DNA from: JAENVU01 sp046598395
GTDB taxonomy: Bacteria; Actinomycetota; Acidimicrobiia; IMCC26256; JAENVU01
Assembly (NCBI GenBank): GCA_046598395.1
Contig: JBKJIQ010000003.1
Coordinates: 1-64,000, forward strand
Direction: 5' to 3'
Length of the DNA stretch: 64,000 nt
Shown: piece by piece, positions 42,826 through 51,119 of the stretch
How the letters are laid out: every line of letters begins with the position of its first letter
Position numbering within the stretch: the stretch's first letter is position 1
The notes under the pieces: generated by a model
Told to the model about the DNA's origin: nothing
Databases searched by the model: none
What the model saw: the letters and a program-made list of their open reading frames with translations, nothing else
Program-made: the position numbers and the translations under genes

Positions 42826-43563
42826 ATGCGCTCAATTCCTGCAACGACGTCGCGCGTTGATGTCGCGGCGCGCCGCCACCGACACCAGTCCCGCGTGATG
42901 ATCGCGGCCGCATTCACAGTGATGCTCGCCTCGATGACCGTCACCGCCAGCCCGGCGGAGTCGGGGCCCGTGGCTCACGGCATCCTCCCTCGCACGGCAT
43001 CGAGTCCCGTCGTTCGTGTCCTTCCGGCGGGCGCCCTCGAGCTGGCGTCCTCCTCCACCACCTCAAACGCCAGCAGTCCGTCCCCGCCGCCAGTCGCGCC
43101 ACCATCGACGCCGGTCGAAGACACCACCCTGCTCAGCCCCGAGGATGTCCCCGAACCACAGGCGATTCTGCCGATCCAACTCATCGGCCGCATCCAGATT
43201 CCGAAGATCGGCCTCGACACCGACCTGCGCGACCAGATCACGCAAGAATCGATCGATCTCGGACCATCACATTGGCCCGGCACCGCGGGACCGGGTGGCT
43301 TTGGGAACGCGGTGATCGCCGGGCACCGCAACAGCCACACCGCGCCGTTCCACGATCTCGGAAATCTGGCGCCCAGCGACACCATCATTCTCGTCACCGG
43401 CGACCACACGCTCACCTACACGGTGACCGAGCTGTTTGTGGTGGCACCCGATGCCGTGTGGATTACGGAGCAGACTCCCGGTCACAACCTCACGTTGTTC
43501 ACGTGTCATCCCCTCGGCCAATCGTCGCAACGGTTAGTCGTGCGCGCCACACTCGCCGCATGA
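42826..43563 (+). CDS. Class E/D-like sortase
   Basis: A 245-residue membrane-anchored protein. After a short basic N-terminus (R-R-H-R-H) comes one membrane helix (about residues 25-45), then a proline/serine-rich linker, then the sortase barrel with catalytic His167 (G-H-R-N-S-H), Cys227 (F-T-C-H-P) and an Arg about nine residues further (Q-R-L-V). It would join C-terminally sorted proteins to the wall. No LPxTG- or LAxTG-tailed protein is seen in the window. ATG 42826 is used; the frame upstream (to 42610) has less support. The 230-bp gap before it has no clear gene. Confidence 0.83.
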   Translation: MRSIPATTSRVDVAARRHRHQSRVMIAAAFTVMLASMTVTASPAESGPVAHGILPRTASSPVVRVLPAGALELASSSTTSNASSPSPPPVAPPSTPVEDTTLLSPEDVPEPQAILPIQLIGRIQIPKIGLDTDLRDQITQESIDLGPSHWPGTAGPGGFGNAVIAGHRNSHTAPFHDLGNLAPSDTIILVTGDHTLTYTVTELFVVAPDAVWITEQTPGHNLTLFTCHPLGQSSQRLVVRATLAA

Positions 43564-43625
43564 CCGACGCGAGCTACATCACCGACCAGACCATCGCGGT
43601 CGACGGCGGACTCACGCTCATCTGA
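43560..43625 (+). pseudogene. C-terminal remnant of an SDR gene
   Basis: A 21-codon frame at the sortase stop (ATGA overlap) reads ...A-S-Y-I-T-D-Q-T-I-A-V-D-G-G, which is the normal ending of short-chain dehydrogenases (A-S-Y-I-T-G-Q-x-x-x-V-D-G-G). The rest of such an enzyme is absent; the upstream part is sortase. It is probably left over from a deletion or recombination. Confidence 0.6.
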
Positions 43626-43646
43626 CCCGATAAGGTCACACTTCAA

Positions 43647-43737
43647 ACGCGGGAGTCCGGTGCACCGGGCTGAGAGGACAGCATGCAGCTGTCGACCGTC
43701 CGAACCTGACCCGGATCATGCCGGCGCAGGGAGTCTG
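43647..43737 (+). promoter_or_regulatory. TPP (thi-box) riboswitch
   Basis: The conserved thi-box blocks are present: the G-rich P1/P2 part (43648-43660), GGGCTGAGAGGAC (43667-43679), GAACCTGACCCGGATC (43702-43717) and the closing CCGGCGCAGGGAG (43721-43733). It precedes the thiN-thiBPQ operon (first ATG 43790), so thiamine pyrophosphate would lower expression of uptake and pyrophosphorylation genes, probably by hiding the ribosome site, as no U-tract terminator follows. Confidence 0.93.
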
Positions 43738-43789
43738 CCAATCAGCCTTCCGTGCGCGTCAGTGTGAACCTCTGACCGTAAGGACGAGC

Positions 43790-44428
43790 ATGCACGCCAT
43801 CGTGGCTGCGGGCGGTGATCCGCTCGACGAGATGTGGCACGCCACACTCCCGGCCGATGCGCTGGTGATCGCGGCAGATTCCGGGCTCGCGCATGTATAT
43901 GCACTCGGACTGGTGCCGCACGTGGTGGTTGGCGACTTCGACTCCGTGGACCGAGCGCAGCTCGATCGCGCCAACCGCGCGGGCGCCACCATCGAGCGTC
44001 ATTCCACCGACAAAGACGCGACCGACCTCGAACTCGCACTGACGGTGGCACGCGAGCGCGGCGCCACGCATGTCACGGTGATTGGCGGGGGCGGCGGCCG
44101 CCTCGACCACGCGCTGGCCAACGTTGCTCTCCTCGCCGACCCGGCGTGGGCGGGCATGCGCATCGAGGCCTTCCTCGGAACGGCACGCGTGACCGTCGTT
44201 CGAGACCACGCGGCGATCACGGGAGCCATCGACAGCCTGGTGACCATCCTCGCGGTCGGCGGCATGGCCGAAGGGATCACTACCACCGGTCTGCGCTGGC
44301 CGCTGACCGACGACGAACTCGCGCCAACCGCTTCGCGGGGCGTCAGCAACGAGATCACCCGATCCCCCGCGTCGGTCACCGTACGGACCGGAACGCTGCT
44401 CGTCATCCAACCGAGCGGAGGCCGCTAG
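43790..44428 (+). CDS. thiN: Thiamine pyrophosphokinase
   Basis: A 212-residue protein. A-A-D-S-G at residue 27, V-V-G-D-F-D-S-V-D and S-T-D-K-D-A-T-D-L-E in the first half are the conserved ATP/Mg segments of thiamine pyrophosphokinases; G-G-G-G-G-R-L-D-H follows, and the thiamine-binding beta sandwich ends with G-V-S-N-E. It transfers pyrophosphate from ATP to thiamine. It is the first gene behind the TPP riboswitch, and thiB starts directly after its stop, so kinase and importer are co-regulated. AAGGA lies 8 nt upstream of ATG 43790. Confidence 0.92.
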   Translation: MHAIVAAGGDPLDEMWHATLPADALVIAADSGLAHVYALGLVPHVVVGDFDSVDRAQLDRANRAGATIERHSTDKDATDLELALTVARERGATHVTVIGGGGGRLDHALANVALLADPAWAGMRIEAFLGTARVTVVRDHAAITGAIDSLVTILAVGGMAEGITTTGLRWPLTDDELAPTASRGVSNEITRSPASVTVRTGTLLVIQPSGGR

Positions 44429-45490
44429 ATGCGCAACCGAATCGTGATCCTCACCACCGCGATCGCGCTCGTCGCCTTCGGCGCGTGCAGTTCCGATCGC
44501 GGGGCCACCGGCGGCAACGACGGTTCCAAGACCGTCACCCTCGTCACCCACGATTCGTTCGCGGTCTCGAAGCCGGTCTTGCGTGCGTTCACCCGCGAGA
44601 CCGGCTGGAAAGTGCGCGTGCTCAAGAACGGCGATGCCGGCGCAGCGCTGAACCAAGTGATCCTCACCAAAGACGCGCCACTCGGCGATGCGTTCTTCGG
44701 TGTCGACAACACCTTCCTCACACGGGCACTCGACGAGAAGGTCTTCGTGGCCTTCCGCGCGCGTGGGCTCGGCCGAGTCCCGCGCCGCATGCGGCTCGAC
44801 CCAACCCGTCATGCCACCCCGATCGACTTCGGTGACGTGTGTGTGAACGCAGATAAGCAGTGGTTCGCAGATCACAACGTGGCGATTCCCCGGACCCTCG
44901 ACGACCTCACCGACTCGAGGTACCGCGACCTCCTCGTCGTGGAGAACCCCGCAACTTCGTCGCCGGGTCTCGCGTTCGTGGCCGCGACCGTCGCGCACTT
45001 CGGCAACGGCTGGCTGGGTTACTGGGATCGCCTGCGCGCCAACGGCGTGCTCGTGGTCGACGCGTGGGAGCAGGCCTACAACGGCGAGTTCTCCGGCGCG
45101 GCCGGCAGCACCGGCGGGCGTCCGCTGGTCGTGAGCTACGCATCCAGCCCGCCCGCCGAGGTGTTCTTCGCGGATCCGCCGCCCGCCGACGCGCCGACGG
45201 TGTCCCTTGACCGCACCTGCTTCCGTCAGGTGGAGTTCGCCGGAGTGCTGCGCGGCGCGGCCCACCCGGACGGGGCACGCCGGCTCATCGACTTCATGCT
45301 GAGTCAACGCTTCCAGCGCGACATGCCCCTGACCATGTTCGTCAACCCAGCCGTCGCAGGCACTCCGCTCCCGCCGGTGTTCACCAAGTTCGGCACAGTT
45401 CCCGAGCGTCCGTTCTCGATCCCCGCACAACAGATCGGGCGCCACCGCGAATCGTGGATCAAGCAGTGGACCGCACACGTCCTCCGATGA
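44429..45490 (+). CDS. thiB: Thiamine ABC transporter substrate-binding lipoprotein
   Basis: A 353-residue lipoprotein: a signal ending in A-F-G-A-C-S-S gives the lipobox Cys at about residue 20. V-T-L-V-T-H-D-S-F-A-V-S is the family start, and F-F-G-V-D-N-T-F-L, L-L-V-V-E-N-P-A-T-S-S-P-G and P-L-V-V-S-Y-A-S-S-P match ThiB-type proteins (solute-binding family 1). It would bind thiamine or its phosphates outside the membrane. The gene directly abuts thiN and overlaps thiP by 4 bp. Confidence 0.9.
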   Translation: MRNRIVILTTAIALVAFGACSSDRGATGGNDGSKTVTLVTHDSFAVSKPVLRAFTRETGWKVRVLKNGDAGAALNQVILTKDAPLGDAFFGVDNTFLTRALDEKVFVAFRARGLGRVPRRMRLDPTRHATPIDFGDVCVNADKQWFADHNVAIPRTLDDLTDSRYRDLLVVENPATSSPGLAFVAATVAHFGNGWLGYWDRLRANGVLVVDAWEQAYNGEFSGAAGSTGGRPLVVSYASSPPAEVFFADPPPADAPTVSLDRTCFRQVEFAGVLRGAAHPDGARRLIDFMLSQRFQRDMPLTMFVNPAVAGTPLPPVFTKFGTVPERPFSIPAQQIGRHRESWIKQWTAHVLR

Positions 45491-47091
45491 TCGCGGCGAG
45501 GAGCATCTCTCGGCGGGCCGGTCGCGCGCTGCTGGTCGGCGCGCCGCTGGTCTTTCTCGGCGTGTTCTTTCTCTGGCCGGTCGGCGCGATCCTCGGCCGT
45601 GGCCTCAGCGCTCGCGGCAGCGTCGACCTCTCCCCAATCACCGATGTGCTCGCCGACACCACCTTGCGCGCTGTGGTGCTCTTCACCCTCTGGCAGGCCG
45701 CGCTGTCAACAGCGGTCACACTGGCCATTGCACTCCCTGCTACTGCCGTACTGAGCCGGTTCCAATTCCGTGGTCGAGGCCTGATCGTCGCCGCCCTGAC
45801 GATGCCATTCGTCCTGCCGACGGTCGTGGTCGCGGCTGCGTTTCGCGGACTCGGGATCCAAGGATCGCTGCTCGCCATTGTGTTGGCCCACGCGTTCTTC
45901 AACGTCGCGATCGTGGTGCGGGTGGTTGGGGCATCGTGGGTCAGCCTCGATCGCCGAGAAGAGGATGCGGCGCGCACCCTCGGGGCCGGACCCATCCGAA
46001 CCTTCACATCGATCACGCTCCCCGCGCTGCGACCCGCGATCGTGGCCGCGTCTTCGATTGTCTACCTCTTCTGCTTCACATCATTTGGCGTGATCCTCGT
46101 GCTGGGCGGTCCACGGTTCGCGACCCTCGAAACCGAGATCTACCGCCAAACCGCACAACTCCTCGATCTCCGGACCGCGGCGGCACTGTCGATCGTCCAA
46201 CTCGTCGCGGTCGTGGCTACGCTGCTCATCGCGGGCAGTGCCACCGGACGCGCTCGCCGCCAGACCATCGGTTGGCAGGTCCGTCACCCGCCGAGACGGG
46301 TGCGCGAACTACTCGTACTCGCGACCGCGTTGGGCCCCGCACTCCTGCTAGTCGGACTTCCACTCTTGGACCTGGTCCGGAGATCGTTCGCGCACGACGC
46401 GGTCGGCTACACCAACCTCGCCAAGACCCCCATCGGCGCCGCGAGTTCGGGGCTGCACGCGCTCGGGACATCACTGCGCATCGCCACCGCCGCCACCACG
46501 ATCGCCGTGGTGCTCGGCCTCGCCCTCGCCACCGCAGTCACCCGACCCGGACCACCGAGCCGACTCGCGCGTTTCGCCGAGCTGTTCGTGGTACTGCCCC
46601 TCGGGGTATCCGCGGTCACCGTCGGCTTCGGGTTTCTCATCGTGTTCGATACCCCGCCTTTCGACCTCCGCACTTCCTGGTGGATCATTCCCATCGCGCA
46701 TGCGCTCGTCGCCCTGCCCTTTGTGGTTCGCACCACGGTCCCGGCTTTACGCGCGATCGACCCGCGCCAACGCGAGGCGGCCGCGCTCCTCGGTGCGGGA
46801 CCCGCGCAGGTCTGGCGCGAGATTGATCTGCGGGTGGTCGCTCGTGCTGGGATCGTTGCCGCCGGGTTCGCGTTCGCCATCTCGTTGGGCGAGTTTGGCG
46901 CAACCCTCTTCATCGTTCGCCCCGAGACCACCACCGTTCCGGTAGCGATCTACCGTTTTCTCAGCCACCCCGGCGCGACCAACGTGGATCAGGCCATGGC
47001 CCTCGCGACCATCCTCATGGTGTTCACCGGGCTCATCGTCCTGGCGGGTGAACGGTTCCATCGCATCGGCCGTGCGGGGAGCGTCCTCTGA
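45487..47091 (+). CDS. thiP: Thiamine ABC transporter permease (fused two-domain)
   Basis: A 534-residue permease with about twelve membrane helices. It has two EAA loops, E-E-D-A-A-R-T-L-G-A-G-P in the first half and Q-R-E-A-A-A-L-L-G-A-G-P in the second, as in ThiP, which is a fused homologue of two permease domains. ATG 45487 overlaps thiB. The end shares one base with the ThiQ start codon. It forms the channel for the substrate delivered by ThiB. Confidence 0.92.
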   Translation: MIAARSISRRAGRALLVGAPLVFLGVFFLWPVGAILGRGLSARGSVDLSPITDVLADTTLRAVVLFTLWQAALSTAVTLAIALPATAVLSRFQFRGRGLIVAALTMPFVLPTVVVAAAFRGLGIQGSLLAIVLAHAFFNVAIVVRVVGASWVSLDRREEDAARTLGAGPIRTFTSITLPALRPAIVAASSIVYLFCFTSFGVILVLGGPRFATLETEIYRQTAQLLDLRTAAALSIVQLVAVVATLLIAGSATGRARRQTIGWQVRHPPRRVRELLVLATALGPALLLVGLPLLDLVRRSFAHDAVGYTNLAKTPIGAASSGLHALGTSLRIATAATTIAVVLGLALATAVTRPGPPSRLARFAELFVVLPLGVSAVTVGFGFLIVFDTPPFDLRTSWWIIPIAHALVALPFVVRTTVPALRAIDPRQREAAALLGAGPAQVWREIDLRVVARAGIVAAGFAFAISLGEFGATLFIVRPETTTVPVAIYRFLSHPGATNVDQAMALATILMVFTGLIVLAGERFHRIGRAGSVL

Positions 47092-48107
47092 TGCTGACGG
47101 TCGACGATCTCTCGATTCGGTACGGTCCAACCATCGCGGTCGACCGGGTTGGCCTCACGGTGCCCGACGGCGAGATCGTCGCGGTCCTCGGGCCGAGCGG
47201 GAGCGGGAAGACCAGCCTGCTCCGAGCGATTGCCGGTCTCGAACCGACCAGCTCCGGCACCGTGCATTGGGACGACCTCGATGTCACCAACGTTGCGGCG
47301 CACCGGCGCGACTTCGGCCTGATGTTCCAGGACCACGCGCTCTTCGGTCACTGTGATGTGCTCGGCAATGTGAACTTCGGGCTCCGGATGCGTCACCAGA
47401 GCCGCGATCGTCAGGTGAAGCGGTCCACGGAGATGCTCGCGCTCGTCGGACTCTCCGGGTACGAGCACCGCCGGGTGGATCAACTCTCGGGTGGCGAGCA
47501 ACAACGCGTGGCCCTCGCCCGCGCGCTCGCACCGGCGCCGCGGCTCCTGATGCTCGATGAACCCCTCGCGTCGGTCGACCGCGAACGCCGTGAGCAACTC
47601 GCCACCGAACTCCACCGCATCATCCGCGCCAGCTCGACCCCCACGCTCTTCGTGACCCACGATCTCGACGAGGCATTTACGCTCGCCGACTCAGTAGTGA
47701 TCCTGAATCGAGGCCACGTTGAAACCGCTGGGAACGCCCGGGACGTCTGGCGCAACCCGGGATCGATCGCCGCGGCGCGCTTCCTCGGCGTGGCCAGCGA
47801 GTGGACGTTCACCGTCGACGGGACCGTCGCGGCACGACACGTCGTCACACCCTGGGGGCCCATCCCGGTTCCCGTCGAGATCGCCCAACAAGCGTGGGTC
47901 GGGTTCCGACCGGTCGACCTTCGCATCGACCCGGCCGGGCCCGTTGCCGGGATGGTACGCGTGACCTGGTTCCGAGGCGACCACTTCGTGAGCGAGATCG
48001 ACACCGCATTCGGACGGTTAACCGCAGTGAGTCGAGCATCACCGGACCTCCATTCGGAAGTCTCGATCGCCGCCGACCTCGATGCCGCGGTGGTGCTCGG
48101 CGCATAG
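47091..48107 (+). CDS. thiQ: Thiamine ABC transporter ATP-binding protein
   Basis: A 338-residue ATPase. Walker A G-P-S-G-S-G-K-T-S (about 34-42), Q-loop F-Q-D-H, signature L-S-G-G-E-Q-Q-R, Walker B L-L-M-L-D-E-P and H-loop T-H-D are all present. The C-terminal 110 residues form a TOBE-like domain, making it longer than enteric ThiQ. It powers ThiBP. The start overlaps the ThiP stop (TGATG). It is the last gene of the TPP-riboswitch operon; the next gene starts 11 bp later and could be co-transcribed. Confidence 0.9.
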   Translation: MLTVDDLSIRYGPTIAVDRVGLTVPDGEIVAVLGPSGSGKTSLLRAIAGLEPTSSGTVHWDDLDVTNVAAHRRDFGLMFQDHALFGHCDVLGNVNFGLRMRHQSRDRQVKRSTEMLALVGLSGYEHRRVDQLSGGEQQRVALARALAPAPRLLMLDEPLASVDRERREQLATELHRIIRASSTPTLFVTHDLDEAFTLADSVVILNRGHVETAGNARDVWRNPGSIAAARFLGVASEWTFTVDGTVAARHVVTPWGPIPVPVEIAQQAWVGFRPVDLRIDPAGPVAGMVRVTWFRGDHFVSEIDTAFGRLTAVSRASPDLHSEVSIAADLDAAVVLGA

Positions 48108-48118
48108 TGTCGCCGCTC

Positions 48119-49807
48119 ATGGCTGCCCCTCGGTTCGATCACCTCCATACCTACGCCGAGCTGAGCGCGGCTTTGGAAACACTGGCCGCGGCCGCCCCCG
48201 AACTCATGAACCTCGAGCACGCGGGAATATCGCACGAGGGGCGGCCGATCTGGCTCGCGACCGTCACGAACACCGCGACCGGACCGCACGATGAAAAGCC
48301 GGCGGTGTTCGTGGAAGCGAACATCCATGCCACCGAAATCACCGCGTCGACCGCGGCCCTCCACCTCCTGCATCACTTGACCACCCAGTACGGCACCGAT
48401 CCGGCGGTGACCCGCGCCCTCGATACCCGCACGTTCTACGTGATGCCGCGCGTCAATCCCGATGGGGTGGAACTCGCCCTCGCGGATGATCCGATCTATC
48501 TGCGCTCCTCCACGCGCACGTACCCCCGACCCGATCAACAGCCGGGCCTCGTCGAGCGCGATGCCGACGGTGACGGCCGGGTGCTCTGGATGCGGTTGCA
48601 GGATCCCGACGGTGCGTGGATCATTCACCCCGACGAACCGCGTTTGATGATCGCTCGACCCTTCGATGATGTGACTGACGGTCCGTTCTACCGACTGCTC
48701 CCGGAAGGTCTCGTCCACGAGTTCGATGCGGACCGAGTCCCGATTGCCCGGTCGTTGCAGGGCCTGGACCTCAACCGCAACTTCCCCCAGGAGTGGCTGC
48801 CGGAAGGGAGCCAACATGGCGCGGGTGAGTTCCCCACCTCCGAGCCGGAGGTGCGTGCAGTGGTCGAGGCCGTGAGCGCGCGGCCGAACATTGGGGTCTA
48901 CTTCGCCCACCACACCTTCGCGGGAGTGATCCTGCGCCCGTACGGCGGTCACGCGGACGATCACTTCCCCACCGCAGATCTCGTCATATACAAGACCATG
49001 GGGCGACGCGCCACCGAAATCACCGGCTACGAGACCGCATCGGTGTTCCACGAGTTCAAGTACGACCCCAAGACTTCGATCACCGGCTGCGGTGACGAGT
49101 GGGCGTACGACTACCTCGGCGTGTTCGGTTGGACTACCGAGTTCTGGAGCCCGCTGCGCGCCGCGGGGATCGAGCACAAGTACATCGAGTGGTACGACGA
49201 GCATCCCGTCGCGGATGATCTCGCCCTCCTCGCCTGGAATGACGACGTCTTGGACGGCGCGGGCTTCGTCGACTGGTATGCCTTCGACCACCCGCAGCTC
49301 GGGCCGGTGGAGCTCGGCGGCTGGGACACGTTCCGGACCTGGAGCAATCCCCCGGCGGCGCTGATGGAGGCCGAGATTGCTCCGCACAGCACGTGGGCCG
49401 TCGCCCAGGCGCTGGCACTCCCGGAACTGGCGATCCACGACGTCCGCACCACCCTGCTGGCCGACGGCGCGTACCTCGTACGAGCGGTGGTCAAGAACGT
49501 CGGATGGCTACCAACCAACGTGACGAAGAAGGCGATCGAACGCAAGGCGGTCCGGCCGGTGGAGGTCACCATCTCCGTCGGCGACTCCGTTGAACTGGTG
49601 GGCGGTCGCGCCACCATCGAACTGTCGCAGCTCCCCGGCCGCGCTCGCGCCCGCACGATGATGGCCGCGAACGATGGGGTCTTTGACCCGAGCACCGACC
49701 GCGCGTTCGCGGAGTGGGTGGTGCGCGGCCCGCAGGGTGCGACCATCGAGATCACGGCGTCGCACAGTCGCGCCGGGGTGGCGCGCGCCAAGCGGGAGCT
49801 CACATGA
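48119..49807 (+). CDS. Zinc carboxypeptidase, peptidase M14 family
   Basis: A 562-residue cytoplasmic protein. H70-A-T-E73 is the first zinc pair; R-V-N-P-D-G and L-D-L-N-R-N-F-P hold substrate-binding residues; the third zinc His is in F-A-H-H-T-F; the catalytic Glu is in W-T-T-E-F-W-S-P. The C-terminal 160 residues form a beta domain. It likely removes C-terminal residues of peptides or cleaves gamma-D-Glu bonds. The start is ATG 48119. The end overlaps the next oxidoreductase gene by 4 bp. No signal peptide. Confidence 0.88.
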   Translation: MAAPRFDHLHTYAELSAALETLAAAAPELMNLEHAGISHEGRPIWLATVTNTATGPHDEKPAVFVEANIHATEITASTAALHLLHHLTTQYGTDPAVTRALDTRTFYVMPRVNPDGVELALADDPIYLRSSTRTYPRPDQQPGLVERDADGDGRVLWMRLQDPDGAWIIHPDEPRLMIARPFDDVTDGPFYRLLPEGLVHEFDADRVPIARSLQGLDLNRNFPQEWLPEGSQHGAGEFPTSEPEVRAVVEAVSARPNIGVYFAHHTFAGVILRPYGGHADDHFPTADLVIYKTMGRRATEITGYETASVFHEFKYDPKTSITGCGDEWAYDYLGVFGWTTEFWSPLRAAGIEHKYIEWYDEHPVADDLALLAWNDDVLDGAGFVDWYAFDHPQLGPVELGGWDTFRTWSNPPAALMEAEIAPHSTWAVAQALALPELAIHDVRTTLLADGAYLVRAVVKNVGWLPTNVTKKAIERKAVRPVEVTISVGDSVELVGGRATIELSQLPGRARARTMMAANDGVFDPSTDRAFAEWVVRGPQGATIEITASHSRAGVARAKRELT

Positions 49808-50682
49808 CTGCGCCGGTACGGGTCGGTCTCGCCGGCGCGGGTCCGTGGGCGCGCATGGTCCACGCGCCACTGCTCGCGGCGGGCCCCGAGACCGAACTGG
49901 TTGGGGTGTGGTCCCGTACACCGGAGCACGCGACCGCGCTCGCCACCGAAATGCACGTCGAGACATTCGCCACCTTCGATGCGATGTTGGAGCACGTGGA
50001 CGCGGTGGCGTTGGCTGTTGTCCCGGCGGCCCAACCCGACCTCGCGGTGCGCGCCGCCAGCGCCGGTAAGGCACTCCTTCTCGAGAAACCACTCGGGGTC
50101 GACGTTGCCGGCGCCCGGCGGATCGCGGAGGCCGTCGCCGCGAACCAGGTGGGTTCCTTGATGCTCCTCACCTACCGCTTCGCGGATGTGGTCCGCGAGT
50201 TCCTCGCCGAAGCCGCGACCATGACACCTACCGGTGGTCGGGCGTGCTTCATTTCCGGCGCGTTCCTGAGCGGCGCGTTCGCGGGAGGATGGCGCCTCGA
50301 GCTCGGCGCGCTCCTCGACGTTGGGCCCCACATTCTCGATCTCGTGGAGGCCGCGCTCGGGCCAGTCGTGGAGATCCAGGGCCACGGCGACCCCCGCAGT
50401 TGGGTCGGGCTGCTCCTCACCCACGAATCCGGCGCGTGCAGCGAGGTCACACTGTCGTGTGCAAGTGCGATTGAACCGAGTCGCACGGAGCTCGAGGTCT
50501 ACGGCCGCGATCGATCACTGTTTGTCGACGCGCGTTCGGCCGCCCGCGCCGAGTCCTTCGCCCGGGTGCGCGCCGAGTTCGCGCACGTTGCGCGCACGGG
50601 CGATACTCATCCTTGCGACGCGGCGCGCGGTCTGGTGCTCCAAAAGCTCATCGCCCGCGCCGAGCGCGCGCTCCAGGGCTGA
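49804..50682 (+). CDS. Gfo/Idh/MocA family oxidoreductase
   Basis: A 292-residue protein, short for the family (330-380). The Rossmann part has V-G-L-A-G-A-G-P-W-A and E-K-P-L-G-V-D (the conserved E-K-P). The C-terminal part includes G-G-W-R-L-E-L-G-A-L-L-D-V-G-P-H-I-L-D, where D-x-G-x-H is the catalytic area. It is a NAD(P)-dependent sugar- or cyclitol-type dehydrogenase; substrate not defined. It overlaps the M14 peptidase gene by 4 bp. Confidence 0.85.
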   Translation: MTAPVRVGLAGAGPWARMVHAPLLAAGPETELVGVWSRTPEHATALATEMHVETFATFDAMLEHVDAVALAVVPAAQPDLAVRAASAGKALLLEKPLGVDVAGARRIAEAVAANQVGSLMLLTYRFADVVREFLAEAATMTPTGGRACFISGAFLSGAFAGGWRLELGALLDVGPHILDLVEAALGPVVEIQGHGDPRSWVGLLLTHESGACSEVTLSCASAIEPSRTELEVYGRDRSLFVDARSAARAESFARVRAEFAHVARTGDTHPCDAARGLVLQKLIARAERALQG

Positions 50683-50693
50683 ACCGCGAACCG

Positions 50694-51095
50694 ATGACGA
50701 TCCTCATCGTCACGACCGTCGCCGTCATTGGCCTCTTCGGCGCCGTGATCGGGGCCCGACACCTCTACTTTCGACTCGACCGGCCGGGCGGGTTCGAATG
50801 CTCCTTGCGCGTCACCCACGGTCAGGTTCTCGGCCTCGGCTCAACGTTCCGAGCGGGTTACGCCGGACCGGAAATCCAGGTACTGCTCTGGCGCCGCATC
50901 GCCTGGCCCGGTGAGGGCGTGAGAATCCCCGTGCTTTGCATCCGCATCGATCAGGCGCGGCGCCCAGCCCCGGGCGAACGGTTGCGGATTCCGGCCACGT
51001 TCAGCGTGCTGCCCATCGAGCTCGCCGACGGCACCACCCTCGAGCTCGCGCTCCCGCGTCGGCGCGTCGCCCGCCTCGTGGCACTCCTGAGCTGA
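50694..51095 (+). CDS. DUF2550 family small membrane protein
   Basis: A 133-residue protein with one N-terminal membrane helix (about residues 2-20) followed by a basic cytoplasmic part with F-E-C-S-L-R, W-R-R-I-A-W-P and R-I-P-A-T-F-S-V-L. This fits DUF2550 proteins, a conserved actinobacterial family of unknown function often found near ATP synthase or cell envelope genes. It starts at ATG 50694, 11 bp after the oxidoreductase stop. It gives support to actinobacterial origin. Confidence 0.65.
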   Translation: MTILIVTTVAVIGLFGAVIGARHLYFRLDRPGGFECSLRVTHGQVLGLGSTFRAGYAGPEIQVLLWRRIAWPGEGVRIPVLCIRIDQARRPAPGERLRIPATFSVLPIELADGTTLELALPRRRVARLVALLS

Positions 51096-51119
51096 CCAAC
51101 GTCCCGCTACCCTCGCCGC

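Noticed and set aside
43742..45478. 578-codon open frame opposite thiN and thiB
   Set aside because: Antisense of two well-supported genes behind a riboswitch; composition is typical of a shadow frame.
47480..49438. 652-codon open frame opposite thiQ and the M14 peptidase
   Set aside because: Covers two genes with full catalytic motifs on the plus strand; no recognisable family itself.
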